Assembly: GCA_030152305.1 (NCBI GenBank) | Contig: JASKOM010000002.1 | Coordinates: forward strand, 186,001 to 250,000 | Direction: 5' to 3' | DNA: 64,000 nt | From: Campylobacterota bacterium | GTDB taxonomy: Bacteria > Campylobacterota > Campylobacteria > Campylobacterales > Thiovulaceae | Notes under the pieces: model-generated | Seen by the model: only the letters and a program-made list of their open reading frames with translations | What the model was told of the DNA's origin: nothing | Database searches by the model: none | Translations under genes and position numbers: made by a program | In this document: positions 1 to 11,804 of the stretch, one piece after another | Numbering within the stretch: the first letter of the stretch is position 1 | Layout of the letters: every line of letters starts with the position of its first letter

Positions 1-293
1 ATAGCAGCTTTATAACCAACACCGTTAATTTCTAATTTTTTTTCAAAACCAGAAACAAGACCTGTAACAACACTTTGAGCTAAAGCTCTATATGTTCCCC
101 ATGATGCTCGATCTTGACGACTTTCACTTAATGGAGAAAAAATAAGAGAATTGTTCTCAAATGTAAAACTAACATTATCTTGAGTGTCAAGTGTTGCACT
201 TTTTTTGCCTCTTGAAAAAACTATTAATTTGCCATTAATTTCGATTTTCATATCAGCAGGTATAACTACTGGTTTTTTACCGACTCGTGACAT
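1..293 (-). CDS. rplF: 50S ribosomal protein L6 (partial, runs off window start)
   Basis: Reverse translation begins MSRVGKKPVVIPADMKIEINGKL and continues to the window edge; position in spc operon. Confidence 0.93.
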   Translation of the reverse strand, partial: MSRVGKKPVVIPADMKIEINGKLIVFSRGKKSATLDTQDNVSFTFENNSLIFSPLSESRQDRASWGTYRALAQSVVTGLVSGFEKKLEINGVGYKAA

Positions 294-302
294 AAAAAAC
301 TC

Positions 303-698
303 CTACCAAATTGTGCATAAAACTTCGCCACCAACACCTAAAGAATGTGCTTGATCATTATCAATTACACCTTTTGATGTTGAAACAACGATTGTTCCAT
401 AACCATTTTTGAATCTTTTTATATCAGCACTTTTGCGATATACTCGTCTTCCTGGTTTAGAAACTCGTTCGATTTCGTTAATAACTGTGTAACCTTTATC
501 GTTATATTTTAATACAACTTTTATAAATTTTTTGTTACCATCAGCTACTACATTATAACTTTCGATATAGCCTTTAGCTTTAAAAATCTCTACAATTGCT
601 TCAACACTTTTTGAATAGAGAAGTTGAGTATGCTCAACTCGTCTTTGTGCAGCATTGCGGATTCTTGTTAATGAATCAGAAATAAGATCATTTAACAT
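303..698 (-). CDS. rpsH: 30S ribosomal protein S8
   Basis: [16 protein letters not shown]...GGEVLCTIW; operon position. Confidence 0.97.
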   Translation of the reverse strand: MLNDLISDSLTRIRNAAQRRVEHTQLLYSKSVEAIVEIFKAKGYIESYNVVADGNKKFIKVVLKYNDKGYTVINEIERVSKPGRRVYRKSADIKRFKNGYGTIVVSTSKGVIDNDQAHSLGVGGEVLCTIW

Positions 699-801
699 AT
701 ATTTTTGTCTCTTTCAAAATTATTTAGAATTTTATATGCAAGATATCCCATTAATTATAAAAATATTACAAGAGTAATAAAATTAATGGGATTAGTTGAT
801 A

Positions 802-987
802 CTACCAACTAGACTTTCTGACACCTGGAATTAATCCTTCGTTTGCCATTTTTCTGAAACAAATTCTGCAGATACCGAAATCTCTCATAACAGAGTGAGG
901 TCGTCCGCAAATTTTGCATCGTGTATAAGCTCTAGTTGAAAATTTTGGCTCTCTGTTAGCCTTATTAATCATAGATTTTTTAGCCAT
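802..987 (-). CDS. rpsN: 30S ribosomal protein S14, zinc-binding form
   Basis: 61 aa with [23 protein letters not shown]. Confidence 0.97.
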   Translation of the reverse strand: MAKKSMINKANREPKFSTRAYTRCKICGRPHSVMRDFGICRICFRKMANEGLIPGVRKSSW

Positions 988-1537
988 TATTTTTAGCCTT
1001 TACAAAAGGTAAGCCGATTTTTTCAAGTAATGCAAGAGCATCTTTATCATTTTCAGCTGTTGTTACAACTGTGATATTCATACCATGAATTTGCATTACA
1101 TCATCATATTTAATTTCAGGAAAAATAAGTTGTTCTGTTAGACCAAAATTATAATTGCCTCGACCGTCAAAACCATTTCGAGGAATACCTCTAAAGTCTT
1201 TAACTCGTGGAAGAGCAACATTAATTAATTTATCTAAAAATTCGAACATATTATGTCCTCGTAAAGTAACTTTAACTCCAGTTACCATACCTTCTCTAAC
1301 TTTAAAGCCTGCAACTGATTTTTTCGCAACAACTGTTAAAGCTTTTTGTCCAGATAATTTAGAAATGGTATCAACAACATTGTCGAGCATTTTTTTATCT
1401 TTCATTGCAAAACCTGTTCCAACAGATATTACAACTTTTTCTACAGCTGGAATCAACATTTTGTTAGGAATATTTAATTCAGATTCTAATTGAGCTTTGA
1501 TTTCGTTTTGATATCTAATTTTTAATCTTGAAGCCAT
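980..1537 (-). CDS. rplE: 50S ribosomal protein L5
   Basis: Sequence and operon order. Confidence 0.97.
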   Translation of the reverse strand: MASRLKIRYQNEIKAQLESELNIPNKMLIPAVEKVVISVGTGFAMKDKKMLDNVVDTISKLSGQKALTVVAKKSVAGFKVREGMVTGVKVTLRGHNMFEFLDKLINVALPRVKDFRGIPRNGFDGRGNYNFGLTEQLIFPEIKYDDVMQIHGMNITVVTTAENDKDALALLEKIGLPFVKAKNNG

Positions 1538-1540
1538 TTA

Positions 1541-1774
1541 TTACTCCTCAATCTTTTTAACATTTGAGATATCAATAGGCATTTCGATCATCTCAAAACC
1601 ACCTTCTTGATTTTTATCACTAGGTTTTACAGCTTTTTTTGCTAATTTGACACCTTCAACAATTAATTGTCTTGTTTTTGGCATAGCCGTAATAACTTTA
1701 GCAATTTTGCCTTTGTCATCACCAGCAATTACTTTAACTGTATCACCTTTTTTTATTTTTAGTTTATTTTTCAT
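1541..1774 (-). CDS. rplX: 50S ribosomal protein L24
   Basis: [21 protein letters not shown] motif; operon order. Confidence 0.96.
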   Translation of the reverse strand: MKNKLKIKKGDTVKVIAGDDKGKIAKVITAMPKTRQLIVEGVKLAKKAVKPSDKNQEGGFEMIEMPIDISNVKKIEE

Positions 1775-1777
1775 TAA

Positions 1778-2146
1778 TTATAAAACCTCTGGAGCAAGTG
1801 AAACAATTTTCATAAAGTTAGCATGTCGAACTTCTCTACCAACAGGACCAAAAATACGAGTTCCAATTGGTTCTCTTTTAGCATCTAATAAAACAGCTGC
1901 ATTATCATCGAATCTGATTAAAGAACCATTTTCTCGTTGAACTTCTTTATGAGTTCTAACAACAACAGCTTTTACGACCTGACCTTGTTTAACTTTACCA
2001 TTAGGCATAGCTTTTTTAACAGAAGCAACGATAACATCACCTAATGATGCATATCTTCGTTTGCTACCGCCAAGGACTCTGATACACATAATCTCTTTAG
2101 CACCGCTGTTATCAGCAACATTTAATCTTGTAAATGATTGAATCAT
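1778..2146 (-). CDS. rplN: 50S ribosomal protein L14
   Basis: [27 protein letters not shown]. Confidence 0.98.
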   Translation of the reverse strand: MIQSFTRLNVADNSGAKEIMCIRVLGGSKRRYASLGDVIVASVKKAMPNGKVKQGQVVKAVVVRTHKEVQRENGSLIRFDDNAAVLLDAKREPIGTRIFGPVGREVRHANFMKIVSLAPEVL

Positions 2147-2150
2147 TTTA

Positions 2151-2402
2151 TTATTCGCCTTTGCTAATAACTGTTTTTAAAGTAAATTTCTTTCTTTTAG
2201 AAAGAGGTCTGCACTCAACAGCAACAACTGCATCATTTGTAGCAAGTTCATTTTTTTCATCATGAATAATATATTTTTTGAACTTTCTAACAAATTTATG
2301 ATATTTTGGATGGAGAACTTTTCTCTCAACTAAAATAGTAGCACTCTTATCTCCAGCAATAGATACTACAGTTCCCTGTATTTCTCTTTTGTGATTATTC
2401 AT
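2151..2402 (-). CDS. rpsQ: 30S ribosomal protein S17
   Basis: [23 protein letters not shown]; operon order. Confidence 0.96.
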   Translation of the reverse strand: MNNHKREIQGTVVSIAGDKSATILVERKVLHPKYHKFVRKFKKYIIHDEKNELATNDAVVAVECRPLSKRKKFTLKTVISKGE

Positions 2403-2596
2403 TAAAGACCCTCTCTTAAAGAAGACATAGCTGTATTAATTCTAGCTACATCTTTCCGTAACAATCTAATTGTGGCTGTATTTTTTTGTTGACCAAGTTG
2501 TTTTTTAATTCTTAATCCAAAAAGTTCAAGTTGTTTTTCTTTTAATAAAGCATTCAACTCTTCAAGCCCCTTGTTTTTTAGCTCAGTATATTTCAT
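2402..2596 (-). CDS. rpmC: 50S ribosomal protein L29
   Basis: Size and operon order. Confidence 0.95.
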   Translation of the reverse strand: MKYTELKNKGLEELNALLKEKQLELFGLRIKKQLGQQKNTATIRLLRKDVARINTAMSSLREGL

Positions 2597-3008
2597 TGCT
2601 CATCTCCTGAGTTATGATTTTTGTTAAGAACGGTAATTTACTCATTCCTAAAGTTAGAGCTTCTTTTGCAAGAACATTATCAACACCAGCCATTTCGAAA
2701 ATTATTCGACCTGGTTTAATGTTCATAACCCATTTCTCAACACTACCTTTACCTTTACCCATTCGAGTTTCAAGAGGTTTTGCTGTCAAAGGTTTATCTG
2801 GGAAAACTCTAATCCAAACTTTCGCTTGTCGTTTAACATGTCTTGTAATTGCAATTCGAGCTGCTTCAATTTGTCGAGAATCGATTTGACCAGCTTCAAT
2901 TGCTTTTAACCCAACAGTACCTGAATTAAGTTGATTACCGCTGTAAGCTTTACCTCGGTTTCGACCTTTCATATACTTTCTGAATTTCATTCTTTTTGGC
3001 ATTAACAT
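2583..3008 (-). CDS. rplP: 50S ribosomal protein L16
   Basis: [23 protein letters not shown]. Confidence 0.97.
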   Translation of the reverse strand: MLMPKRMKFRKYMKGRNRGKAYSGNQLNSGTVGLKAIEAGQIDSRQIEAARIAITRHVKRQAKVWIRVFPDKPLTAKPLETRMGKGKGSVEKWVMNIKPGRIIFEMAGVDNVLAKEALTLGMSKLPFLTKIITQEMSNEIY

Positions 3009-3010
3009 AG

Positions 3011-3730
3011 TTATCTACCTCTTCTTGTTCTTGGGTTTTGAGCTTTTCGTTTTTTATTATTATTATTTTGTGCTGGTTCTGATTCTGAATCTGAAATACC
3101 TTTTGTAAGAATCTCACCTTTAAAGAACCAAACTTTTACACCAATAACACCATAAGTTGTATGAGCTTCTGCAAAACCGTAATCAATTTTTGCTCTTAAT
3201 GTGTGAAGAGGAACTCGACCTTCGATATACCATTCAGTTCGAGCCATTTCAGCACCACCAAGTCGTCCTGCAACAGCAACTTTAACACCTTTTACACCAG
3301 ATTTTTGAGCTGCTTGAATCATTTTTTTCATAGCTCGTCTGAATGCAACTCGTCTTTCAAGTTGTGTAGCGACATTTTCAGCTGCAAGTTGAGCTGAAGC
3401 TTGAGGTCGTTTTTCTTCTTTAATTTGAACAGAAACTTCTTTGCCGATTAGAGATTCTAATGATTTTTTAAATATATCAATCTCTTCACCTTTTTTACCA
3501 ATTATAACTCCAGGTCTAGCTGCAACAAGAGTTACTCTGATTTTTTGAGCTGTTCTTTCAATTAAAATATTACTAATTCCTGCATAAAAAAGCCGTTTTT
3601 TAATAAATTTTCTAAGTGTGTTATCTTCAGCAACAAATTCAGATGCCTTTTTTCTAGTTGGAAACCATCGTGATTCCCAATTTCGATTAATACCTAGTCT
3701 AAGACCAATAGGATTGACTTTGTGACCCAT
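3011..3730 (-). CDS. rpsC: 30S ribosomal protein S3
   Basis: [23 protein letters not shown]. Confidence 0.98.
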   Translation of the reverse strand: MGHKVNPIGLRLGINRNWESRWFPTRKKASEFVAEDNTLRKFIKKRLFYAGISNILIERTAQKIRVTLVAARPGVIIGKKGEEIDIFKKSLESLIGKEVSVQIKEEKRPQASAQLAAENVATQLERRVAFRRAMKKMIQAAQKSGVKGVKVAVAGRLGGAEMARTEWYIEGRVPLHTLRAKIDYGFAEAHTTYGVIGVKVWFFKGEILTKGISDSESEPAQNNNNKKRKAQNPRTRRGR

Positions 3731-4056
3731 TATTTACCCTCTATGCTTGTAACTTCAACAAAAATATGAGTAGTAGGCTTTTTAATACTAGAAGCACTAC
3801 CTCTTGCTCTCGGTTTAAATCTTTTGAGAGTAGGTCCCATATCTGCTCTGCATGAGGAAACAATCAAATTATGAGCCTCTATTTCACTATTAGCGACAGC
3901 AGAAGCAATTACTTGATGTATAACACCAGCAGCCTTATTTGGAGTGAATTCTAGTGCTGCAAGAGCTTTTTCAGCATTCATTCCCTGAACTTCTCTAGCA
4001 ACTAACCTAGCTTTAATTGGAGAAAGTCGAACAAATTTCAAAGTTGCACTTGCCAT
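3730..4056 (-). CDS. rplV: 50S ribosomal protein L22
   Basis: Sequence and operon order. Confidence 0.96.
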   Translation of the reverse strand: MASATLKFVRLSPIKARLVAREVQGMNAEKALAALEFTPNKAAGVIHQVIASAVANSEIEAHNLIVSSCRADMGPTLKRFKPRARGSASSIKKPTTHIFVEVTSIEGK

Positions 4057-4338
4057 CTATTTTCCTATCTTTTTCTGAACAGAACCTTTATGACCTTTAA
4101 AAGTTCTGGTTGGAGCGAATTCTCCCAATTTATAGCCAACATGATTTTCTGTTACATAAACTGGAATAAATTTTCTGCCATCATGTACATTAATAGTAAA
4201 ACCTATCATGTCAGGAAAAATCGTGCTTCGTCTTGACCAAGTTTTAATTGGTTTTCGATTATGCTCTTCTTTAGCTTTCTGAACTTTTTTTAGGAGATGA
4301 CTATCAATAAAAGGACCTTTTTTAACTGAACGAGCCAT
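4057..4338 (-). CDS. rpsS: 30S ribosomal protein S19
   Basis: [19 protein letters not shown]. Confidence 0.98.
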   Translation of the reverse strand: MARSVKKGPFIDSHLLKKVQKAKEEHNRKPIKTWSRRSTIFPDMIGFTINVHDGRKFIPVYVTENHVGYKLGEFAPTRTFKGHKGSVQKKIGK

Positions 4339-5177
4339 TAATTACCTTTTTTAGTTTTTCGTCTTGAGATAATGAGTTTATCACTAGCTTTTTTATGTCG
4401 AGTTTTAGCACCTTTTGTAGGTTTGCCCCAAGGAGTAACTGGATGTCCACCTGACTTAGTTTTACCTTCGCCACCACCATGTGGATGATCGATTGGATTC
4501 ATCGCTGAACCTCTCGTTTGTGGTCGAATACCTCGATGTCGATTTTTACCAGCACTTCCGATAACGATATTTGCAAAATCTTCATTACCAACTGTTCCAA
4601 TAGTAGCAACACATTCACCAAGAACTTTTCTCATTTCTGAACTTGGAAGACGAACAATTACATATTTATCTTCTCGACCCATAATTTGAGCTGAATTTCC
4701 AGCACTTCTAACTAATTGTCCGCCTTTACCAGGTTTTAATTCAATATTATGAACCATAGTACCAACAGGTATATTTTTCATTTTCATTGTATTTCCAGCA
4801 GTAATGTCAAGACCTTCAGCAGAAGATTGAATCGTATCACCAACTTTTAAACCTGACGGTTGAAGAATATATCTTTTTTCACCATCAACATAATTAATAA
4901 GAGCAATTCGACAGTTTCTATATGGATCGTATTCGATAGCCGCTACTTTTCCAGGAACGTCAAATTTATTTCTTTTAAAGTCAATAATTCGATAAAGTTT
5001 TTTTGCTCCGCCGTCTCTATGTCGAGATGTAATTCGACCGTTATTATTTCTTCCAGCTGTTACAGGTAATTTTTTTAACAAACCTCTAACTGAAGCTTTA
5101 CCTGTAATATCACTGGAATCAAGGTTTGACATAAACCTTCTACTCGGTGTAACCGGTTTATATGTTTTTATTGCCAT
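4338..5177 (-). CDS. rplB: 50S ribosomal protein L2
   Basis: [35 protein letters not shown]. Confidence 0.98.
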   Translation of the reverse strand: MAIKTYKPVTPSRRFMSNLDSSDITGKASVRGLLKKLPVTAGRNNNGRITSRHRDGGAKKLYRIIDFKRNKFDVPGKVAAIEYDPYRNCRIALINYVDGEKRYILQPSGLKVGDTIQSSAEGLDITAGNTMKMKNIPVGTMVHNIELKPGKGGQLVRSAGNSAQIMGREDKYVIVRLPSSEMRKVLGECVATIGTVGNEDFANIVIGSAGKNRHRGIRPQTRGSAMNPIDHPHGGGEGKTKSGGHPVTPWGKPTKGAKTRHKKASDKLIISRRKTKKGN

Positions 5178-5178
5178 T

Positions 5179-5463
5179 TTAAACTTCTAGCCCCTTAATT
5201 TTTGCACCAACTGGCAACCAAACATAAAATTTTTTGAAATCATTTTGTTTGCCTTCTCGACCTTTAAATCGTTTTGTTTTTCCTTCTTGATTGAGAGAGT
5301 TAATCTTTAAAGGTGTAAAATCAAAATAGTTTGTAAAAATCTCTTTTAAACTATTTTTAGTAATCTTAGTAGATGTTTTTACTGTGATTATATTGTGTTC
5401 CTGAAGTTTAAAAGTTTTATCAGTGTATAGGATAGCTTTAATATCTGTAATATCTGCTGCCAT
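5179..5463 (-). CDS. rplW: 50S ribosomal protein L23
   Basis: Operon order; likely start is the internal ATG ([11 protein letters not shown]), not 5493. Confidence 0.93.
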   Translation of the reverse strand: MAADITDIKAILYTDKTFKLQEHNIITVKTSTKITKNSLKEIFTNYFDFTPLKINSLNQEGKTKRFKGREGKQNDFKKFYVWLPVGAKIKGLEV

Positions 5464-5465
5464 TC

Positions 5466-6077
5466 TTAACTCTCCTTTGAAAGATTTTCCCAAACAGCCC
5501 TCTCGATAACAACTACTTGATATCTACTTGCTGTAAAACCGTTTAATGCATTGCTACCAGCTAATTCGCATTTAACTAAGTTTCTGAATGCCAAAAATGT
5601 TCCTGCATTAATGTTATCTGCTACAATAAATGCACTTTTACTTCCAAGATTTTGGAATAAATTATTTGCATCTTTTGTTTTACCAGAATTAACTTCAACA
5701 GAATCAACTACAAAAAGTGAGTTATTTTCAGCTAGTTTATTTAATGCAAATTTCATTGCTAAAACTTTCTGTTTTTTATTAACTTTTTGTTCATAATTTC
5801 TTTTTGTTGGACCAAAAGCAACACCACCGCCTGTGAATACAGGGCTTGTGATAGAACCTGCTCTAGCTCCACCTCGACCTTTTTGAGCCCATGGTTTTTT
5901 ACCACCACCGCTTACTTCAGCTCTAGTTTTTACACTAGCTGTGTTAGATCTTTGTCCTGCTTGATGAGATTTAACATATAAGTATAGATTATGTGGATTA
6001 ATATTTTTAAAAGATTCTGGAATTTCTAATGTTTCAGAACTCTTTTCAAAATTTTTATTTAATATAATAATTGCCAT
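5466..6077 (-). CDS. rplD: 50S ribosomal protein L4
   Basis: GGGKKPWAQKGRGGARAGSITSPVFTGGGVAFGP. Confidence 0.97.
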   Translation of the reverse strand: MAIIILNKNFEKSSETLEIPESFKNINPHNLYLYVKSHQAGQRSNTASVKTRAEVSGGGKKPWAQKGRGGARAGSITSPVFTGGGVAFGPTKRNYEQKVNKKQKVLAMKFALNKLAENNSLFVVDSVEVNSGKTKDANNLFQNLGSKSAFIVADNINAGTFLAFRNLVKCELAGSNALNGFTASRYQVVVIERAVWENLSKES

Positions 6078-6658
6078 TATTTTACTACCTTTAATCTACC
6101 TAAATTGCCATTTGCTCCTGAAACAGAACCTTTTAAAACGATAACCATTTGTTCTTTATCAAAAGATACTATTTCGTTTTGAACGGCATTTTTTTCATTG
6201 CCATAATGTCCTGGCATTTTTCTACCTTTTTGAATTTTACCTGGGTCTTCTCTGTTTCCGATTGAACCTGATGTTCTATGGAATCGGCTACCATGAGTTG
6301 CTGGACCACCTGCAAAACCGTGTCGTTTAATAACACCTGCAAAGCCTCTACCTTTTGTATTAAAAGTGCTTTGAACAACTGTTGCTTTTTCTAATGAAGA
6401 AAGATCCAAATCGCCAGTTTCTTTATTGCTAACTTTGTCAAGTGTTGCAAATCTATTAAATTCTTTTGACAGACCAAACTTTTTTTGTTGTCCAGCAATT
6501 GGACTATTATGTTTCTTTCCAGATCCATAAGAAACTAGTGCAGAACCATCTTCATTAATATTACAAACTTTAGTATCTAAAATTTTTAGGAGGGTTACAG
6601 GAACACTTTTTGATCCAACTGTTCTACTCATCCCTATTTTTTCTACGATATATTCCAT
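6077..6658 (-). CDS. rplC: 50S ribosomal protein L3
   Basis: [23 protein letters not shown]. Confidence 0.97.
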   Translation of the reverse strand: MEYIVEKIGMSRTVGSKSVPVTLLKILDTKVCNINEDGSALVSYGSGKKHNSPIAGQQKKFGLSKEFNRFATLDKVSNKETGDLDLSSLEKATVVQSTFNTKGRGFAGVIKRHGFAGGPATHGSRFHRTSGSIGNREDPGKIQKGRKMPGHYGNEKNAVQNEIVSFDKEQMVIVLKGSVSGANGNLGRLKVVK

Positions 6659-6666
6659 TGTTCCCT

Positions 6667-6978
6667 CTATCTGTCCATAGATCTAACTTCAACATCTACT
6701 TCTGGAGCTAAGTCTAATTTCATTAATGAATCAACTGTATCTGAAGTTGCTTGAAGAATATCAATCACACGAGTGTGGGTTCTAATCTCAAATTGCTCTC
6801 GTGAGTCTTTATTGACATGAGGAGATCGCAATACTGTATATTTTCTAATGTTGTTAGGAAGTGGAATTGGGCCTTTAATTTTAGCACCAGTTCTCTTTAC
6901 TGCTTCAACAATAGAAGCCACAGATCTATCAAGAACTCTGTGGTCATATGCCTTTAGTTTTAATCTAATTCGTTCCAT
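6667..6978 (-). CDS. rpsJ: 30S ribosomal protein S10
   Basis: [20 protein letters not shown]; start trimmed from the track. Confidence 0.96.
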   Translation of the reverse strand: MERIRLKLKAYDHRVLDRSVASIVEAVKRTGAKIKGPIPLPNNIRKYTVLRSPHVNKDSREQFEIRTHTRVIDILQATSDTVDSLMKLDLAPEVDVEVRSMDR

Positions 6979-7094
6979 TAAATCAAACCACACCTTTATA
7001 AAGAACTCGTTACAAATTTTAGATAAAAATTGCAACGTAAAATTTGTGAAATTATAACGGTGAACTCGATATTTTAACAGTTTTTTACCCGCCT

Positions 7095-7119
7095 AAATAT
7101 CCTTTATGTAAGGATATTT
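7095..7119. terminator. hairpin AAATATCCTT-tatgt-AAGGATATTT between rpsJ and waaC
   Basis: Perfect 10-bp inverted repeat with short T-run. Confidence 0.5.
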
Positions 7120-7137
7120 TTTCAGAAAATTGAACAC

Positions 7138-8139
7138 TTATTTATTTAGAATTTTATATATTTCTATTAATGCATCACTAGCTCTGATTTCGCCTATTGA
7201 TACATCATTTTTGTTTAAATGTCTATGTGAAACGGCAGAACTTGATTTTAAAAATTTATTTATTTCTGTTTCAATCATTTGTTCAGGTGGTGTCATTCCG
7301 AATAAAATTAATGATGGAACATTTAAAGCCCAAGCTATATGTGTTGGTCCTGTGTCATTGCCGATTACGATTGAAGCATGTGAAATATATCTTTTTAGGT
7401 CGTCAAGTTCCATTTTTGGAGCAAGTTTTAATCTTTCACATCTTTGTTCAAGCCAACGACCAGTTTCAAATTCCCCACTGTTGCCCCAAATCACTGAAAT
7501 TTTTCTATCTGTTAATTCTCTTGCAATTTCTAAGAATTTTTCTTTTGGATAATTTTTTTGAGCCATACTTGAACCAACAACAAAAATAATATCAATATCT
7601 TTCTCGTTAAAAATTGCTTTACCTGTTTTATAAAAAAATAGATGTTTTTCTTTTTTGAGAATATCATCGAATGAAATTGCTATTTTTAATGAATCGTTTA
7701 TTAATTTTGCATTTCGCCATATTTTATTTTCTGAATAGCTAATCGATGAGGTCGAAGTATAAAACAAAGCTGACAAGCCTTCTTTTGCTGACGAATAAGA
7801 AAAACCGTGAATATTTTTAGCACCAATCACTTTTGAAATAATCGCTGATTTTAATAAACCTTGCATATCGATAATAAAATCGTAATTTTCATTGCCAATT
7901 TCTCGCAAACGAGCATATAACGGGCTAATTTTCGAAATATCCAATTCATCTTTTAACGATTTTAAATCTATCGTATGAATTTTATTTATATGCGGATGAT
8001 TTTCGAGAATATCTTTCCAAGTTTCTTCAATTAGCCAATCGATTTGAATATCTTTTATTCGCGATTTTATAAACTGAAGAACAACAGCCGAATGAATAAT
8101 ATCACCGAGAGCAGTTAATCTAACTATTAATATTTTCAT
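7138..8139 (-). CDS. waaC: lipopolysaccharide heptosyltransferase I
   Basis: MKILIVRLTALGDIIHSAVVLQF; GNDTGPTHIAWALNVPSLILFG. Confidence 0.88.
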   Translation of the reverse strand: MKILIVRLTALGDIIHSAVVLQFIKSRIKDIQIDWLIEETWKDILENHPHINKIHTIDLKSLKDELDISKISPLYARLREIGNENYDFIIDMQGLLKSAIISKVIGAKNIHGFSYSSAKEGLSALFYTSTSSISYSENKIWRNAKLINDSLKIAISFDDILKKEKHLFFYKTGKAIFNEKDIDIIFVVGSSMAQKNYPKEKFLEIARELTDRKISVIWGNSGEFETGRWLEQRCERLKLAPKMELDDLKRYISHASIVIGNDTGPTHIAWALNVPSLILFGMTPPEQMIETEINKFLKSSSAVSHRHLNKNDVSIGEIRASDALIEIYKILNK

Positions 8140-9595
8140 GTTTTTCCAATTTATTTAACATTTTTTTGACTTCTTTAAAGCTAATTTTTTGAGATTTATC
8201 ACCATTTATTTTTTTAGATAATTTTTCGGCAATTTCTCGCACCTCATCGTTAAAACCAACATATGGGATAATTTTTTGCAAAAGTTCTCGATCTTTTCGC
8301 CATAATTTAAAATAATAAAATAATCGAGAAAGATTACGACTTGCGAAGAAATAAATAATTGCCGAAGAAAAAACACCTGAAAAATAGGCAATTAAAATAT
8401 AAATCAAATTATCTTGATTTGAAATAAATTTATGATCATTATTTGGTTCATTTTGACTTATATTTATATTTTGAATTTGCTGTTCATTTTTAAAAAGTTG
8501 TTTTTCATGAACAACGATATTAAACGGTTTTGTTTCTTTTGTTTTTATCTGTTTTGAAACAGGATCGAAAAATTCAAGTTTAAATGACGGAATCGTTGAA
8601 TTTGTTTCTAACACTATTGCAAATTTCTGATTTAACGAGCTGATTAAATATCCATTATTTGCAATTGAATTATTATATTCTGGTTTGTCATCATAAACTA
8701 GACCATTTGCAACATTTAATTTTAAAGGTTGAACATCTTCGATATTTCCAGAGCCTTTAATATTTAAAATTAAATTTACAGCTTCACCAGAATTAATTTC
8801 TTGTTTATCGATCGAAGCAGAAATATCAAAATCGCCGACAAGCAAAGTTGGAGCTTGAGAAATATTAAACGATAAAGAATTCGAAGCGATTTCGTTCCAT
8901 TTGACATTATCAAACATAAAGCCCCAATTATCTCGTCCGCGACCTTTAACAGCGATTCCCATTTTTGCACCATTTAATTTTAAGTCGCCAATTTGTTGCG
9001 GAGTTAAATATAAACTCATTTCGATAACTGAACCGTTTTCGTCATGTTTTTCTCGAGCGACACTTTTATATTTTATAGCTAAATTATCGCCAGATGGATC
9101 AGCATATCTTCGTTCAACAACTCCTGAACCATCTTGTTCGCGGTAAGTTATATCAACTTTTATCGTTTCGCCAAGATAATAATTATTTTTATTTGATGAC
9201 AATTTAATAGAATGTGGTTCATTGCCTTTAAAAGTTGGTTCAACAACAGAAAAAACGACCTCATCGCTAAATTCTTCAACACCATCAACTTTAAATTTAA
9301 AAGATTCGATTTTACCGCTTTGATCAGGTGAAAAACGATATCTAAATTTTTTACCACTATTTACTCGACCATTAATATTTTGATAAAAACTTTCAGTCGA
9401 AACTCCATCGATTTTTGCACCTGCAATTTTAGAAATTTGCGGATCGGAAATTTGCGAACCAGTTACGGTAAAAACCAATTCAGCGGAAGTTCCACGAACA
9501 ATATTTTTCGGATAAAGTTCAGTTTTGACATCAGCAAATAAATTAGCTGATGCAATTATAAAAACAATGCTTTTTTTACCAAGGTTTAATATCAT
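8120..9595 (-). CDS. BatD-like protein (signal peptide, C-terminal TM)
   Basis: Adjacent to BatB-like VWA gene; KTELYPKNIVRGTSAELVFTVTG. Confidence 0.7.
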   Translation of the reverse strand: MILNLGKKSIVFIIASANLFADVKTELYPKNIVRGTSAELVFTVTGSQISDPQISKIAGAKIDGVSTESFYQNINGRVNSGKKFRYRFSPDQSGKIESFKFKVDGVEEFSDEVVFSVVEPTFKGNEPHSIKLSSNKNNYYLGETIKVDITYREQDGSGVVERRYADPSGDNLAIKYKSVAREKHDENGSVIEMSLYLTPQQIGDLKLNGAKMGIAVKGRGRDNWGFMFDNVKWNEIASNSLSFNISQAPTLLVGDFDISASIDKQEINSGEAVNLILNIKGSGNIEDVQPLKLNVANGLVYDDKPEYNNSIANNGYLISSLNQKFAIVLETNSTIPSFKLEFFDPVSKQIKTKETKPFNIVVHEKQLFKNEQQIQNINISQNEPNNDHKFISNQDNLIYILIAYFSGVFSSAIIYFFASRNLSRLFYYFKLWRKDRELLQKIIPYVGFNDEVREIAEKLSKKINGDKSQKISFKEVKKMLNKLEKHENINS

Positions 9596-11543
9596 CTTTT
9601 GCTCCTTTGCCATTCACAGGAATTGAATAAATTTTTGTGCCACCTTTAGAATTATTTAATATATTAAAAATTCGTCCTTCTTGAGCTGATTCGCGATCGC
9701 CAGATGAACCAGAAATATTTTGTGGCTGTTCAGAACTATTTTGTTCTTGATTGTTTGATTGATTATTTTCTTCAGGTTTGCCACTTGCAACTCGATCATC
9801 TTTTTTAGAATCGTTATGTTCGTTCATATTTTTTTTATTTGAATTACCTGTTTTATCGTTAGTTTCACCAGAATTTTTTTGACCATCACCAGAATTACCA
9901 TCGCTATTTTTGTCATCTTTTTTTTCTGAACTTTTGCTATTTTTATCGTTTTGATTTTCAGATTCTGATTTATCAGAACCATCTCGTTTATCATTTTTTT
10001 TGTCAGAACTATTTTTTTGTTGAGTTTGATTATTTTCTTGAGAATCAGAATTTTGTGATTGCGATTGATTTTGATCTTGTTTATCTTGATTTTGTTGTTG
10101 CTGATTATTTTCTTGATTTTTTGATTGATTATTTTCGTTTTGTTTTAAACGATTTTTGACCCATTCGAGATTTTCACGAATATTTGCCTGTTCGCTAATT
10201 TGAAGAGCATTTTCATAACTTTCTTTAGCACCATTTAAATCATTTAATTTAACTTTCGAATTGCCAATATTATATAAAGCTTTTTGTTTTAAATCATCCG
10301 AAACTTTTTTAAAGTTTTCGATTGCTTCAGAATAATTTCCATCAAGATAAAAAGAATTGCCAATATTAAAATTTACCTCATCGCTAGATTCTAATTTTTT
10401 ATAATTAGCGATTGCATTTTGATAATCACCATTTTTAATGTTTTCATTGGCATTTTGAATATAAAACCAGTCAAGCAACGAAGAAGCTTTCGAGTCAATT
10501 ACGAATATTTGAGAAAATAAAAATAAAATAATTAAATTATTTTGAGTTTTAATTTTGCGAGAAAAAAGCCATTTAAATTTATTAAAAGACGGTAAAGAAA
10601 AAAAGACAGGAAATAATAACAAAAGCGAAATAATTAACGGATAGATATATAACTCTTCGTAAATTTTCAAACGATCTTTTTTATTTTCAGAACTATTTAA
10701 TTTTGCGATTTCGTCAGCAATTTGTTTTATATCTCGATTATTTGTAGATGCACGAACAGATAAACCGCCAGTTGCATTTGCAAATTCTTCAACTGCTGAA
10801 TTATATTTCGAAATAAAAATCGAACCATTATCAACGATAAATTTACCGTCGTCATCTTTTATTGGAGAACCAACAGACGAACCGATTCCAATTGTTAAAA
10901 CTTTGATGTTTAAATCTTTTGCTTTTTTGACCTCATCGTTATAATTTATTCCGTCGCCACCATCAGTAAAAACGATTAAATATTTATCATTGCTTTTTTC
11001 GAGAAATTTTTCAGCTGAATCTAAAAGAGTTTTAAAATTAGTTCCAGCTTCAGAAATAGATTTTGGATTTAAATCTTTGATGAGGTAATTTAAACTAGAT
11101 TTATCAAAAGTCATTGGTGAAACCGTGTAACCGCCATTTGCAAAAGCAATAACACCAACTCGATTTTTGCCAATTAAATTAATTAATTCGATACTTTTTC
11201 GTTTGGCAAATTCAATTCGATTTGGATAAACATCTTCGGCTAACATCGATTTAGAAATATCGATTGCAATCGTAATATCAGCATTTTTACTTTCAACATC
11301 GATTTCACCGTGATTAATCACAGGTCGTGATAATCCAACAACCATAAAAAATAAAGAGAGAATGCCTAAAACAGTTCGAAACTTAATAGAAATTCCACCT
11401 GAAGAACTTTTGAGAAGTTCTAAGATTTCAGGCTTAAACCAATTTTGTTCTCGTCGCTGTTTTGAGATTAATGTATAACCCAAAATAATTAAAGACGGAA
11501 CAAACATAAGAAAAAATTGTGGATATAAAAAAGAGAATGCCAT
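9576..11543 (-). CDS. VWA + TPR membrane protein (BatB-BatC-like fusion) with a long low-complexity N/Q/S/D/K tail
   Basis: VWA MIDAS ADITIAIDISKSMLAED; VFTDGGDG; TPR repeats; low-complexity tail. Confidence 0.8.
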   Translation of the reverse strand: MAFSFLYPQFFLMFVPSLIILGYTLISKQRREQNWFKPEILELLKSSSGGISIKFRTVLGILSLFFMVVGLSRPVINHGEIDVESKNADITIAIDISKSMLAEDVYPNRIEFAKRKSIELINLIGKNRVGVIAFANGGYTVSPMTFDKSSLNYLIKDLNPKSISEAGTNFKTLLDSAEKFLEKSNDKYLIVFTDGGDGINYNDEVKKAKDLNIKVLTIGIGSSVGSPIKDDDGKFIVDNGSIFISKYNSAVEEFANATGGLSVRASTNNRDIKQIADEIAKLNSSENKKDRLKIYEELYIYPLIISLLLLFPVFFSLPSFNKFKWLFSRKIKTQNNLIILFLFSQIFVIDSKASSLLDWFYIQNANENIKNGDYQNAIANYKKLESSDEVNFNIGNSFYLDGNYSEAIENFKKVSDDLKQKALYNIGNSKVKLNDLNGAKESYENALQISEQANIRENLEWVKNRLKQNENNQSKNQENNQQQQNQDKQDQNQSQSQNSDSQENNQTQQKNSSDKKNDKRDGSDKSESENQNDKNSKSSEKKDDKNSDGNSGDGQKNSGETNDKTGNSNKKNMNEHNDSKKDDRVASGKPEENNQSNNQEQNSSEQPQNISGSSGDRESAQEGRIFNILNNSKGGTKIYSIPVNGKGAKDDIKPW

Positions 11544-11804
11544 CTTAATTTAATCATAGCCTTTCAAAAGATAATTTTTGAAATTTTATCAATGACTTTG
11601 TCTAAATAAAAACTTAAAAAGCAGATTAATTTAATAAAACAAAACTTGTAAATAATTTATTAGATTCTAAGATAAGTTACAAGAAGCAATCGCTTTCAGA
11701 ATGACGACCTCATCCGTTATTCTGTGCCACGACATAAAATATAAATTAATTTATTTTTGTTATGATTTGACATATATTTTATTGCTTAAAGGGAAATTAA
11801 AATA

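Noticed and set aside
3041-3070. Poly-Asn tract near the rpsC 3' end as a contingency repeat
   Set aside because: Short in-frame trinucleotide run in a variable C-terminal tail; unlikely to be regulatory.
1155-5981. Plus-strand ORFs opposite the ribosomal genes (for example 1155..1493, 1647..1940, 2614..2889, 5551..5796)
   Set aside because: Antisense to well-conserved ribosomal genes; low-complexity translations with no recognisable domain.
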